Assembly (NCBI GenBank): GCA_021295755.1
Contig: JAGWBT010000008.1
Coordinates: 1-32,374, forward strand
Length of the DNA: 32,374 bases
Origin: Candidatus Poribacteria bacterium
GTDB taxonomy: Bacteria > Poribacteria > WGA-4E > PCPOR2b
Direction: 5' to 3'
Position numbers and translations under genes: made by a program
The notes under the pieces: generated by a model
Databases searched by the model: none
What the model was told of the DNA's origin: nothing
What the model saw: only the letters and a program-made list of their open reading frames with translations
Part shown: positions 1 through 7,705 of the stretch, one piece after another
Numbering within the stretch: the stretch's first letter is position 1
How the letters are laid out: each line of letters starts with the position of its first letter

Positions 1-43
1 CTCAAATTTCAGACCATACTCACAACCCAAATAAGGAGTAGAC

Positions 44-1180
44 ATGAACAACTCAAAAATAGATCGTATTGAATGCGTGCCGCTTGTTGGCACACGTCCA
101 CGGCAAGCGGGGTGTAATTCACGCCTACAGGTACATGGACTGCATGTGCGACCTCCCATTGCACGCATCACCACTGATGACGGTGCGACCGGTTTCGGTC
201 TGTCGCGTATGTCTGAGGAGGACGCCGCAGGGCTCGTCGGTGCTCCCTTGAGTGAGGCGTTTGACGCCGAAAACGGCGTCAGTGAACGCTTCCGTGCGCT
301 CGAATACCCGCTCTGGGATCTCGCTGGAAAACTGGCTGGAAAGCCGGTGTATGAGATGCTTGGTGGCGAACCCGATGCGGATGGTGTTTTCCGCGCACGC
401 TGTTACGATACGTCGCTGTATATCGACGACCTGCATCTAGCAGATGATAACGAAGCGGCTGCGTTGATTGCTTCCGAATCGTTAGAAGGCAAAGCACGGG
501 GACACAAAGCATACAAGATTAAGGTGGGGCGCGGTGCGATGCACATGCCGCTTGAACAGGGGACCCATCGCGATATTTTGGTGATCCGTGCTGTCAGGAA
601 CGCTGTCGGACCCGATGCTACCATCCTGATTGATGCCAACAACGGCTACAACCTGAACCTGACCAAGCAGGTGTTGAGCGAGACCGCTGAGGCAAAGGTG
701 TATTGGATGGAGGAGGCTTTCCACGAGGATGGCAGCTTCTACGCGAATCTGAAAGAGTGGCTCAATGCGGAAGGTATAGGGACGAAGATCGCTGATGGAG
801 AGGGTGGTGCTTCGCTCAATCTGCTCCAGTGGGCGGAGGAGGGGTTGGTCGATATTGTCCAGTACGACATCTTCCACCCCGGTTTCTCCCGTTGGCTAGA
901 GCTTGGACCCCAACTTGACGCGTGGAACGTCGGCTCTGCACCGCATCACTACGGCGGGCATTACGGCAACTATGTGTCGTGTCACCTATCTGCGGCGATC
1001 CAAGGGTTTGAGTTCACCGAATGGGACGAAGCGGACACCCCCGGCTTGGACGGCTCCGGATATTCAATCTCTGATGGTCTTGTCAGTGTCCCCAACTCGC
1101 CCGGTTTCGGTCTGAATCTGGACGCGGAGATCTATGCCCGCGCCGTCAAAGAGAGTGGATTTGATGTTCGGGCGGCGTGA
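44..1180 (+). CDS. Mandelate racemase/muconate lactonizing enzyme family protein (enolase superfamily)
   Basis: This 378-residue protein has the enolase-superfamily barrel layout. A KIK motif lies at residues 158-160. The three expected Mg2+ ligands are D197 (in IDANNGY), E223/E224 (in WMEEAF) and E253 (in DGEGG), and a histidine pair at 301-302 is a candidate general acid/base. Family members abstract a proton next to a carboxylate, usually to dehydrate or epimerise sugar acids; the substrate here cannot be read from sequence. The start is set by AAGGAG at 33-38, five bases before the ATG. The gene stands alone on this strand, with 261 bases to the next gene. It differs clearly from the ManD-type paralogue at 28527-29759, and its N-terminal capping part is short. 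Family is confident, reaction is not. Confidence 0.88.
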   Translation: MNNSKIDRIECVPLVGTRPRQAGCNSRLQVHGLHVRPPIARITTDDGATGFGLSRMSEEDAAGLVGAPLSEAFDAENGVSERFRALEYPLWDLAGKLAGKPVYEMLGGEPDADGVFRARCYDTSLYIDDLHLADDNEAAALIASESLEGKARGHKAYKIKVGRGAMHMPLEQGTHRDILVIRAVRNAVGPDATILIDANNGYNLNLTKQVLSETAEAKVYWMEEAFHEDGSFYANLKEWLNAEGIGTKIADGEGGASLNLLQWAEEGLVDIVQYDIFHPGFSRWLELGPQLDAWNVGSAPHHYGGHYGNYVSCHLSAAIQGFEFTEWDEADTPGLDGSGYSISDGLVSVPNSPGFGLNLDAEIYARAVKESGFDVRAA

Positions 1181-1266
1181 TCTGTAAACCAAAAAACGCG
1201 GTGACGCGGCATTAAGGAACAATAGATTCAAAATGCTAATCAGCCTCCTTACCGACCCCATTTGTA

Positions 1267-1288
1267 GGGGCGACCCTGCGGTCGCCCC
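1267..1288. repeat. Perfect 9-bp inverted repeat (GGGGCGACC / GGTCGCCCC), possible dispersed element or terminator stem
   Basis: Arms at 1267-1275 and 1280-1288 pair perfectly around a 4-base CTGC loop, giving a very GC-rich hairpin in the gap between the enolase-superfamily gene and the next gene. There is no T-run directly after it, so it is not a classical intrinsic terminator. From memory, near-identical TAGGGGCGACC hairpins occur as dispersed intergenic repeats in several bacterial genomes; only this copy is in the window. The rest of the gap 1181-1441 shows nothing I recognise. Confidence 0.6.
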
Positions 1289-1441
1289 GTCTTCATAGCT
1301 TCCACTCGCATCCCACCCACAGCTGCAACATCCCTCCAAAAAAACTTGCAACGAAAAATCGGATCAGGTATAATCAGACACTAAGAACACAGTCAGCAAG
1401 AGATCCGTAAATAGGCGTACAGCCGCAGAGGAGACGTCGGC

Positions 1442-1885
1442 ATGTATACATACCAAAATAACAAGGTGGGATTGCGAATCGGGATCTGCTGTATCATAAT
1501 TGTGATGATAGCGGTTTCTTCCACGCAAGCTGCCGATCGGTCGCGTATATTGACGATTGGGCTGTTTACCTCCGGGGTTGCCCTAAAATTTGGAAGTGTC
1601 TTCGTCGCTAATTCAGCACAGGACACCTACGACCAATACCTATCCACCGGGATCCAGAGCGACCTAGCAAAGCATCGGGACGATTACGAGACCCAACGCA
1701 GCCTGAGCATTGGGATGTCCCGAACCGGCATCGGATTTGTTGGACTTGCGGTACTCATCTCGATTTTTGACCAGCTGGATGTCATTTCCGAATCACCCCC
1801 ATCCCGTTCAGGCCAGTTAAGCTTCAATCCGAGTTACAATCCACGAACAGGTGAGGCTGCTCTCACCCTTCAACGGAAATTCTGA
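1442..1885 (+). CDS. Hypothetical secreted or membrane protein, 147 aa
   Basis: An N-terminal hydrophobic stretch (about residues 12-30, ending in an STQAA-type cleavage site) looks like a signal peptide. A second hydrophobic segment lies near residues 95-110. Between them is a polar, probably helical part with a D-x-Y-D-x-Y pattern, faintly reminiscent of DUF5683-like envelope proteins; that resemblance is weak. GAGGAG at 1428-1433 sits eight bases before the ATG. The stop is four bases before the lipoprotein start at 1890, so the two are probably co-transcribed. No function can be assigned; an envelope location is inferred. Confidence 0.7.
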   Translation: MYTYQNNKVGLRIGICCIIIVMIAVSSTQAADRSRILTIGLFTSGVALKFGSVFVANSAQDTYDQYLSTGIQSDLAKHRDDYETQRSLSIGMSRTGIGFVGLAVLISIFDQLDVISESPPSRSGQLSFNPSYNPRTGEAALTLQRKF

Positions 1886-1889
1886 AACC

Positions 1890-3017
1890 ATGATATCATC
1901 TCCGTTTCGATTACTAGCTCTTTTTATGCTCCTTATTGCAGCGGGATTCTCCGCCGGTTGTACGGGTAATGAGGATTTCGCCAATCCACTTGACCCTCAA
2001 AACCTGCGTACGGCCGGATCGCCTATCGGTTTAGAACTCCTGCCCGGCGATGAACAGGTAACGGTGTCGTGGGCAGACAACGGCCACGAAGGGATTATCG
2101 GGTATCGAATTTATCGGCAATTCACGGGCGATGCGGATTCGACCTTTGAGTTTGTTGGTGAGGTACTTGGGGAAAACGGCGAGCGTCCAGCGACAGAGTT
2201 TGTTGATACACAAGATCTAAAAAATGACCAATTTAATGATGTCAGTGGGGAGCGTCACCGTTATATCTATCGGATTTCATATATTGATGCAAACGGGGTC
2301 GAAGTCCCCGATCCCAATGCACCTCCGACCGATAGCGAAGATCCACGCCGAATGTGGCAAACAGCGAGTGCAACACCGAGCATAGCCCCACCTATTCCTA
2401 ACGTCATTGTTGGCGATGATCTAGACGATTTGACCGTTAAGCTGTTCTGGCAGGACTATGAGGCACCCAACGATTTTGAGCAATTCCGTGTGGCTGTGTC
2501 TCAACAGAGTTTAGCTGGGGAATTCCTGCCATTTCGCCTCCGTGCCGAACTCCCGAAAGACCAGCCGTACTTTTTTGATATGGACTTCAAACGGGACAAT
2601 GCCACCAGAATTTACCGTGTCATTGCTGTTGACCGGTTTGGCGTTGAAGGGGTAAAAGTGATTCAAGCTACTTCTCCCAACCTGCCACCCTTGCCACCCC
2701 AAAATGTTCGACTGGCATTTGGTCCTCGAGGCGCTCGGTATGACGCCTACGTCTCTTGGTCAAGGAACAGGGAACCCGACGTCGCAGGTTATGTAGTCTA
2801 CGCAACGAAAGAATCTGGAGGGAATCTTGTTGTTGGACAAGATTTGATCGCCCGACGGAGAGTGGATGCGAAAGAAGCAAGTATAGTTTTGACCGGCGAA
2901 GAGTTTATTCTGGACGGGCAGGACCTCGCTCCCCGGCGATACTTCGTCGCAGCGTTTGACGACACGCCTCAGGACAACGGCATTCGCGACGAAAGCGAGA
3001 GAGTTGAAGCACGCTAA
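1890..3017 (+). CDS. Lipoprotein with fibronectin type III-like domains
   Basis: Read from the ATG at 1890, the protein has 375 residues and begins with a lipoprotein signal: a hydrophobic core at residues 7-20 and FSAGC with the lipidated cysteine at C24. A start further upstream at 1851 would overlap the preceding gene and bury the signal, so 1890 is preferred. After the cysteine come about three FN3-like beta-sandwich modules. The first opens with VTVSWADN and IIGYRIYRQ, the second with VKLFWQDY, and the third with AYVSWSRN and VAGYVVYAT. FN3 modules bind proteins or sugars or act as spacers. The protein is probably anchored in the envelope, lying between a hypothetical secreted protein and a probable outer-membrane protein. 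Confidence 0.8.
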   Translation: MISSPFRLLALFMLLIAAGFSAGCTGNEDFANPLDPQNLRTAGSPIGLELLPGDEQVTVSWADNGHEGIIGYRIYRQFTGDADSTFEFVGEVLGENGERPATEFVDTQDLKNDQFNDVSGERHRYIYRISYIDANGVEVPDPNAPPTDSEDPRRMWQTASATPSIAPPIPNVIVGDDLDDLTVKLFWQDYEAPNDFEQFRVAVSQQSLAGEFLPFRLRAELPKDQPYFFDMDFKRDNATRIYRVIAVDRFGVEGVKVIQATSPNLPPLPPQNVRLAFGPRGARYDAYVSWSRNREPDVAGYVVYATKESGGNLVVGQDLIARRRVDAKEASIVLTGEEFILDGQDLAPRRYFVAAFDDTPQDNGIRDESERVEAR

Positions 3018-3062
3018 TAACATTGGTACTATCCAAAATACAGATAACTTCTAAGGATCGAT

Positions 3063-4058
3063 ATGCACCTTCCTCACATAACTCAACAGCGCATTTTGTT
3101 TATTCTCTTCACTTTTTTTTCACTTGCGGGAACATCTCTCCTCGCACAAGGTCCACCAGTGACACAACTTGGTGTAATGCAAACCGCCGATACCTTGGGT
3201 AAAGGTGGCTACACAACGTCTGTGGGGATGTTTCAAGTTGATAGAAAAAACATTGATGTGACACCCAAGCAGCCGCAGCGCGTGGTCATCGGCAATTTTG
3301 AGGGATTACATAATGTCGAATTCGAGGTGAATACCTTCTTGATTCCGGCTCAATTGACCTATGGCATTGGTGAGCGATTAGATCTCCTCCTAGGCGCAAC
3401 CTTCTCGACTGGCGGCGCACGTAAGATTGTACCCGACTTTTATCGGATTGGCGACACCTATGACGCAGACGAATCGATTGACCGAACGCAAGATCGACGG
3501 GTTTATGAACAATCTATCTTTGATCTCGTTGTCGGATTGAAGCATAATATTAAACCCGACCTACAGGACGGTTTACCCGGTATATCAATTGGAGGCGATG
3601 TGCAGCTCGGATTTACCGCGGATGATCAGCTCAATTCGGACAAGGAGTTCGCCGATGCCTCACCCGCTGACAGCTTTCCATTTATGGGCATTAACACCTA
3701 TCTGGTAGGAACACAGCGGTTTGGTCAGTTCATGAGGGTGCATGCGGGTGTCGGTAGCTATCTCTCCTCCAAATCGCTCAAATCAACCGATTCATTTCAG
3801 CTGCTCTGGCAGCTTGGGACTGAATTTGCGTTCTCGGATAACTTTTGGCTCGTGGCTGATTTTTCGCGAAGACGTGCCCTCAGTGGTATCACTATCAACG
3901 ACCTAATCGGAATCGGATTCCGATACAAACTTTCCGATACGGCGGCCTTTAATATCGGTTTTGTCACCGAACCGGGCTTTCAGTTCTATCTCACCGTTGG
4001 AGGTGACAAGGGAGGCGCTGCTCCGCCGGAAACCGGCGAAGCGGATCTACTGTTTTAG
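3063..4058 (+). CDS. Probable outer-membrane beta-barrel protein
   Basis: This 331-residue protein has a clear signal peptide (hydrophobic core 11-27, cleavage after about A28). The mature part alternates short polar turns with amphipathic strands such as LTYGIGERLDLLLGATF and FWLVADFSRRRALSG, typical of an outer-membrane barrel. It lacks cytoplasmic domain motifs. The last strand-like segment (FQFYLTVGG) is followed by a glycine/acid-rich tail. AAGGAT about five bases upstream of the ATG is a modest ribosome site. It follows the FN3 lipoprotein by 45 bases, so the three genes may form one envelope unit. The function (porin, transport or assembly) is unknown; the barrel assignment is from pattern only. 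Confidence 0.62.
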   Translation: MHLPHITQQRILFILFTFFSLAGTSLLAQGPPVTQLGVMQTADTLGKGGYTTSVGMFQVDRKNIDVTPKQPQRVVIGNFEGLHNVEFEVNTFLIPAQLTYGIGERLDLLLGATFSTGGARKIVPDFYRIGDTYDADESIDRTQDRRVYEQSIFDLVVGLKHNIKPDLQDGLPGISIGGDVQLGFTADDQLNSDKEFADASPADSFPFMGINTYLVGTQRFGQFMRVHAGVGSYLSSKSLKSTDSFQLLWQLGTEFAFSDNFWLVADFSRRRALSGITINDLIGIGFRYKLSDTAAFNIGFVTEPGFQFYLTVGGDKGGAAPPETGEADLLF

Positions 4059-4086
4059 CTCGGTTGAGCAGGATGTCCAACCGAGC
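4058..4086 (+). terminator. Hairpin directly after the beta-barrel gene, candidate terminator
   Basis: GCTCGGTTG at 4058-4066 and CAACCGAGC at 4078-4086 pair perfectly over nine bases around an 11-base loop, beginning on the last base of the stop codon of the preceding gene. Only a short CCTTC follows instead of a T-run, so it may stabilise the mRNA 3' end rather than terminate by itself. Confidence 0.45.
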
Positions 4087-4203
4087 CCTTCAATGAAGAG
4101 ATATGCTGCCACAACGCACCATTTCTCTTGCTCTGAGGGCGTCTGCAGAACAGACGGAGAGCGGACTGAATAGACTCGATTTAACGGTTCAAAGGAGCGG
4201 ACA

Positions 4204-5304
4204 ATGCAAATGTTATTCAAATTTTGGTTTCGCCGGTTGCGCCGCGCGAGCCGTAACCGTCACATTCAGCGTATTACAGTGGCGGGACTCATTGTGCTGG
4301 TTTCTATCATTCTCAATTCCGCATGTTTCTACTTCTTTGAAAAATCAGTGAAAACAGATCTGACCCTTTGGGATGCCTTCTGGTGTAGTTTTACGACCAT
4401 AACGACCGTCGGCTATGGGGATTACTCCGCAGCAACGCTTGGTGGACGGATTGCGACGATGGTTTTGTTGTACGGGATTGGATTGGCTTCGTTTCCCTAT
4501 GTGATTACTCAGATTGTGGATACAAGCGTGGAGAGGCACAATGAACGACGGCACGGACTGATTGATTGCCGTGATCTTGTGGAAGATCATATCATCATCG
4601 TCAATTACCCATCTGAATTGAAGGTCAACGCAATTATAGAGCAGCTTTCATCGGATAAAGTGACAGCACACAGATCCCTCGTCATCTTAGCGGATAATGT
4701 CGATGAATTGCACTTCAACCGTTCCGATGTCTACTTTGTACGGGGCGCATCGTTAGAAGAAGAGACGTGGAAAAGGGCAAACATTGAGATGGCATACGCC
4801 GCGCTCATCCTCGCGCCAAGGATTGAGGAACACGCGGCAGATGCGATTACCGCCTCGACGGTTTCGCTGATTGAGACGTTGCATCCGGGGATTCGGACCA
4901 TAGCCGAATGTACTAGTATCCAACACTTGGCGGTTTTCCGATCTTTCCAATGTGATGCAGTGATTCCCACCAATAATATCGCCGCAAAGGTGTTAGCGCA
5001 AGAGGTACGTGACCGCGGACTTGCCCATGCCGTCCGAGAATTATTGACTGAGGCGCAAGGGAGTGAGTTGTATAGCGAAACCGTTGATATTGATGGGATA
5101 AACTTCGGTGAGCTGCAATCCTTACTGCTCGAATTGAAAGTGGAGGTTATTCCGATTGGCATCCTCAGAGACAACCAGCACATGATTAACCCGCCGCTAG
5201 ACCTCCAGATTCAAGGGACGGATCGGCTTATCCTTATCGGCAATCGTCGTAGCGATTGGGAGCAGATCCACGACCAATTGTTAAGAGTCAGAGGAGGGAT
5301 ATAA
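4204..5304 (+). CDS. Two-TM potassium channel with C-terminal RCK/TrkA-like domains
   Basis: Two membrane helices (about residues 24-44 and 82-104) flank a pore loop with the potassium selectivity filter TVGYGD at 68-73. The cytoplasmic part has an RCK/TrkA-N-like Rossmann fold beginning at HIIIVNYP (129-136), and a TrkA-C-like domain at about 288-350 (ending in DRLILIGNR). Total length of 366 residues is normal for an MthK-type single channel subunit, expected to assemble as a tetramer. The usual GxGxxG nucleotide loop is replaced by NYPSEL, so classic NAD(H) binding is doubtful. Other ligands, as in Ca2+-gated RCK channels, are possible. AAAGGAG at 4191-4197 places the start. Confidence 0.92.
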   Translation: MQMLFKFWFRRLRRASRNRHIQRITVAGLIVLVSIILNSACFYFFEKSVKTDLTLWDAFWCSFTTITTVGYGDYSAATLGGRIATMVLLYGIGLASFPYVITQIVDTSVERHNERRHGLIDCRDLVEDHIIIVNYPSELKVNAIIEQLSSDKVTAHRSLVILADNVDELHFNRSDVYFVRGASLEEETWKRANIEMAYAALILAPRIEEHAADAITASTVSLIETLHPGIRTIAECTSIQHLAVFRSFQCDAVIPTNNIAAKVLAQEVRDRGLAHAVRELLTEAQGSELYSETVDIDGINFGELQSLLLELKVEVIPIGILRDNQHMINPPLDLQIQGTDRLILIGNRRSDWEQIHDQLLRVRGGI

Positions 5305-5359
5305 ATAGATAGCTATCCCGGTGTGCATGCGTTTTGTGTTCTCTTCACAATAAAAAACT

Positions 5360-5836
5360 CTACGATCCTGGTCGAAAAAGCGTCACCAGACAACCGCCAA
5401 TCGCCGCTAACAGGATGCCGAGAACAAACTGCCACCGTAAAGCGCCCCAACCCCCCGCGGGCGGATGTAGCGCTGTCGCCACCACTGCGTTGACAATCGG
5501 TGCGCCGGCGAAAACGATGGACATCACCACAGGCGGGGTGCCTTTTGCTCCAAACGCCAAGAGGACGCCAAACGCACCCACCGCGCCTACAAGTCCTGCA
5601 AGTGTTGACCAGACCAATCCCTTCGCCGGAAAAGTCCATTGAGCACCGTTGATCGCCAACATAATTGCCGAGCCGATGACCGCCGTCAACAAGTAAGCAA
5701 TTCCGACAAAAAGAAACGCTTTGTACCGTCCATGCACCGGATCGCTCATCGATATCTGTCCTGTATGCAGAAGGACACCGTAGAGTCCCCACGATGCAAC
5801 AGTCATAAGTGCAAATATTAACCAAGTCATACGCAT
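5360..5836 (-). CDS. 5-TM DMT/EamA-like membrane protein (half-size)
   Basis: From the ATG at 5836, which has AGGAGG at 5843-5848 six bases away, the product is 158 residues with five predicted membrane helices: MTWLIFALMTVASWGLYGV, then around IAYLLTAVIGSAIML, WSTLAGLVGAVGAFGVLL, VVMSIVFAGAPIVNAVVA and LGILLAAIGGCLVTL. This matches one half of a ten-helix EamA/DMT transporter. The next gene upstream on this strand (5889-6352) is a close paralogue, so the two are a tandem duplication. Five-helix units of this superfamily often work as dimers. Substrate is unknown. The gene is convergent with the potassium channel, with only 55 bases between them. Confidence 0.72.
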   Translation of the reverse strand: MRMTWLIFALMTVASWGLYGVLLHTGQISMSDPVHGRYKAFLFVGIAYLLTAVIGSAIMLAINGAQWTFPAKGLVWSTLAGLVGAVGAFGVLLAFGAKGTPPVVMSIVFAGAPIVNAVVATALHPPAGGWGALRWQFVLGILLAAIGGCLVTLFRPGS

Positions 5837-5888
5837 CAAAATCCTCCTATATTCCCACCTCAACGAGTAGTTAAGTTGAGAAAGTTTG

Positions 5889-6352
5889 TTACATCCCCGG
5901 CCTATAAATTGTCACCATGCAACCGCCGAATATCGCTAATTGCAGACCAACAATAAACTGCCACCGTAAGCCTCCCGCTTGCGGTGTATCTACCGCCAAA
6001 GAAACAGCTGCATTGACAAGCGGCACACCGGCAAAAACGATGGTCATGACCACAGCCGGCGTGCCCTGTGCTGCAAATGCCAAGAGGTTGCAGAAAATCA
6101 CCCCAACAGTGGCAACTCCTGCTAGGATTGCTAAGCCCACCCCGTTCATTGGGAAACTCCATTGTGCGCCATGTATGGTCAACATCACTCCCGATCCAAC
6201 CATTGAACCAATGAATAGCCCACCCCTGCGAAAAGAAGTGCCTTGTATTGACCATTCGCCGAATCCGCCATTGCTTTCTGCCCTGCATGGGTAAGAACGC
6301 CGAAAATTCCTGATGCTGTCGTCGCTATAAGTGTAAATACCAACCAAGTCAT
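5889..6352 (-). pseudogene. Frameshifted paralogue of the 5-TM DMT/EamA-like protein
   Basis: The N-terminal third is readable from the ATG at 6352 (MTWLVFTLIATTASGIFGV, then GQYKALLFAGVGYSLV). The remainder is in another frame (GSGVML, HGAQWSFPMNG, and VVMTIVFAGVPLVNA to the end). Aligned with the intact neighbour at 5360-5836, the two halves join without a gap if one base is restored near 6206-6208: GVGYSL-V-SMVGS against GIAYLL-T-AVIGS. The sequence therefore shows a one-base deletion. This may be a real mutation or an assembly/sequencing error; the rest of the frame is well conserved, which favours an error or a very recent loss. A ribosome site lies at 6366-6371, overlapping the stop of the glycosyltransferase gene. 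Confidence 0.75.
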
Positions 6353-6372
6353 GTATATCCAAAATCCTCCTA

Positions 6373-7662
6373 TCAACCGATATATTTTTGATAAACTGCT
6401 AGAGTTGCCTCTGCCATTACATCGTCGCTAAACCCGCTATGTACGGCTTCCTTGCCCCGCTGCCCTAACTGTTCCCTGTAATCCCGATCGCTCATGAGTT
6501 GAGATATTCCTTCCGCAATGGCGTCAGGCGATTCGGTGTCCACCAATATGCCGCCACCGGTCGCTGCTATAAATTCAGGAAAACTGCCATGTCTAGGTTG
6601 AACAACTGGAACACCGTTGGCAAGTGCTTCTAAAATGAAAAGCCCCTTTGATTCCTTGTATGTGGTCGGCACGGATAAGACGTGGAGACCGTTAAGGAAG
6701 GTGATCTTTTGGTGCCGATCGACTTCGCCCCAATAGTCAAAGGTTTCTGACAAGCCCCACGCATCAATCTGGTTTACCAATTGTTCAAGATACGGTTCAT
6801 CGTTTTTTCCAAGGTAGCCGGCGACCTTGAGTCGAAGGTTATCTGACCCGAACCGACTTGTCAAACGATGGAACGCGTCTGCTAGCAGATGAAGCCCTTT
6901 CTCAGGACAGATCCGCGCCAAATAGCCGATGACAAAAGGGTTTTCGTCGAGGTGCTTCTGAGCTACTCCATGCTCGCTCAAATTCAGACCGAGACGCACG
7001 ACATCGATTTTGTTCTCCGGAACATCTAGATACTCAGCCATGAAGTCCGCATAATATTGACAGGGAGCGAGGTATCCATCCACCTCCGAAGCCCTTGCTC
7101 GCAGTAGATTTAAGGCTTGCGATTTATACGGCTCTATGAGGTCTTCCAGAAAGATGTCCTCACCCTGAAGGGCGCATAGAATCGGAACGCCTAACACCTT
7201 CTTCATTTCCCTTGCGAATCCCACGAACATGGAGTTGGTGAGTTGAACCAAATCGGGTTGATAGGAATCTTTCAGCCATTTAACCAACTTTTCCAACTCT
7301 TTTTTCTGTTGTCCTTCCTCTCCCTGAAGCACTGAAACGGTAAGCGCACCCAGATCTTGCGCACTGGTGGACGCACTCAAACGCGTTAATCCATTGAGCA
7401 GCGAGGGACTATCGAATAATCGATCAACCATCCAAGGGGTATGGCGGAAGAGTGCCGACTTCTGCTGAAGGTATACATTGATTCCACCGTAAAAAACGCG
7501 ATCGATGCTAACATCGGCTTCATCGGTCCGAATGGGCGTGTAGGTTGGGATCAAGGCAACGTCATGCCCCTTGCGTTGCAACGCTGCGGCAAGCGTGTTA
7601 TCATGGATACAGGTGCCACAGTACATGCCCGCAGCACCTGCAGCAATATAGGCGATTTTCAT
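6373..7662 (-). CDS. GT4-type (GT-B) glycosyltransferase
   Basis: This 429-residue protein has the two-Rossmann-domain layout of GT-B enzymes. The acceptor domain starts MKIAYIAAGAAGMYCGTC, with a Gly-rich loop. The C-terminal donor domain has ARICPEKGLHLL (249-260), and the EX7E motif at E337 and E345 (ESKGLFILE) followed by ANGVPVVQPRHGSFPE. Such enzymes move a sugar from a nucleotide-sugar donor to a glycan, lipid or small acceptor on the cytoplasmic side. The CGTCIHDN motif near the N terminus recurs, as I recall, in a subgroup found in environmental bacteria. The acceptor is unknown. No good Shine-Dalgarno site precedes the start. Its stop overlaps the ribosome site of the following 5-TM gene. 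Confidence 0.88.
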   Translation of the reverse strand: MKIAYIAAGAAGMYCGTCIHDNTLAAALQRKGHDVALIPTYTPIRTDEADVSIDRVFYGGINVYLQQKSALFRHTPWMVDRLFDSPSLLNGLTRLSASTSAQDLGALTVSVLQGEEGQQKKELEKLVKWLKDSYQPDLVQLTNSMFVGFAREMKKVLGVPILCALQGEDIFLEDLIEPYKSQALNLLRARASEVDGYLAPCQYYADFMAEYLDVPENKIDVVRLGLNLSEHGVAQKHLDENPFVIGYLARICPEKGLHLLADAFHRLTSRFGSDNLRLKVAGYLGKNDEPYLEQLVNQIDAWGLSETFDYWGEVDRHQKITFLNGLHVLSVPTTYKESKGLFILEALANGVPVVQPRHGSFPEFIAATGGGILVDTESPDAIAEGISQLMSDRDYREQLGQRGKEAVHSGFSDDVMAEATLAVYQKYIG

Positions 7663-7705
7663 GATGCATCAAACATGGAGGATAAAACGTGAAACGTAAA
7701 TGAAC

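Noticed and set aside
5313-5825. 170-codon minus-strand frame rich in Cys and Arg
   Set aside because: It overlaps the 5-TM gene in another frame and has a composition typical of a shadow frame.
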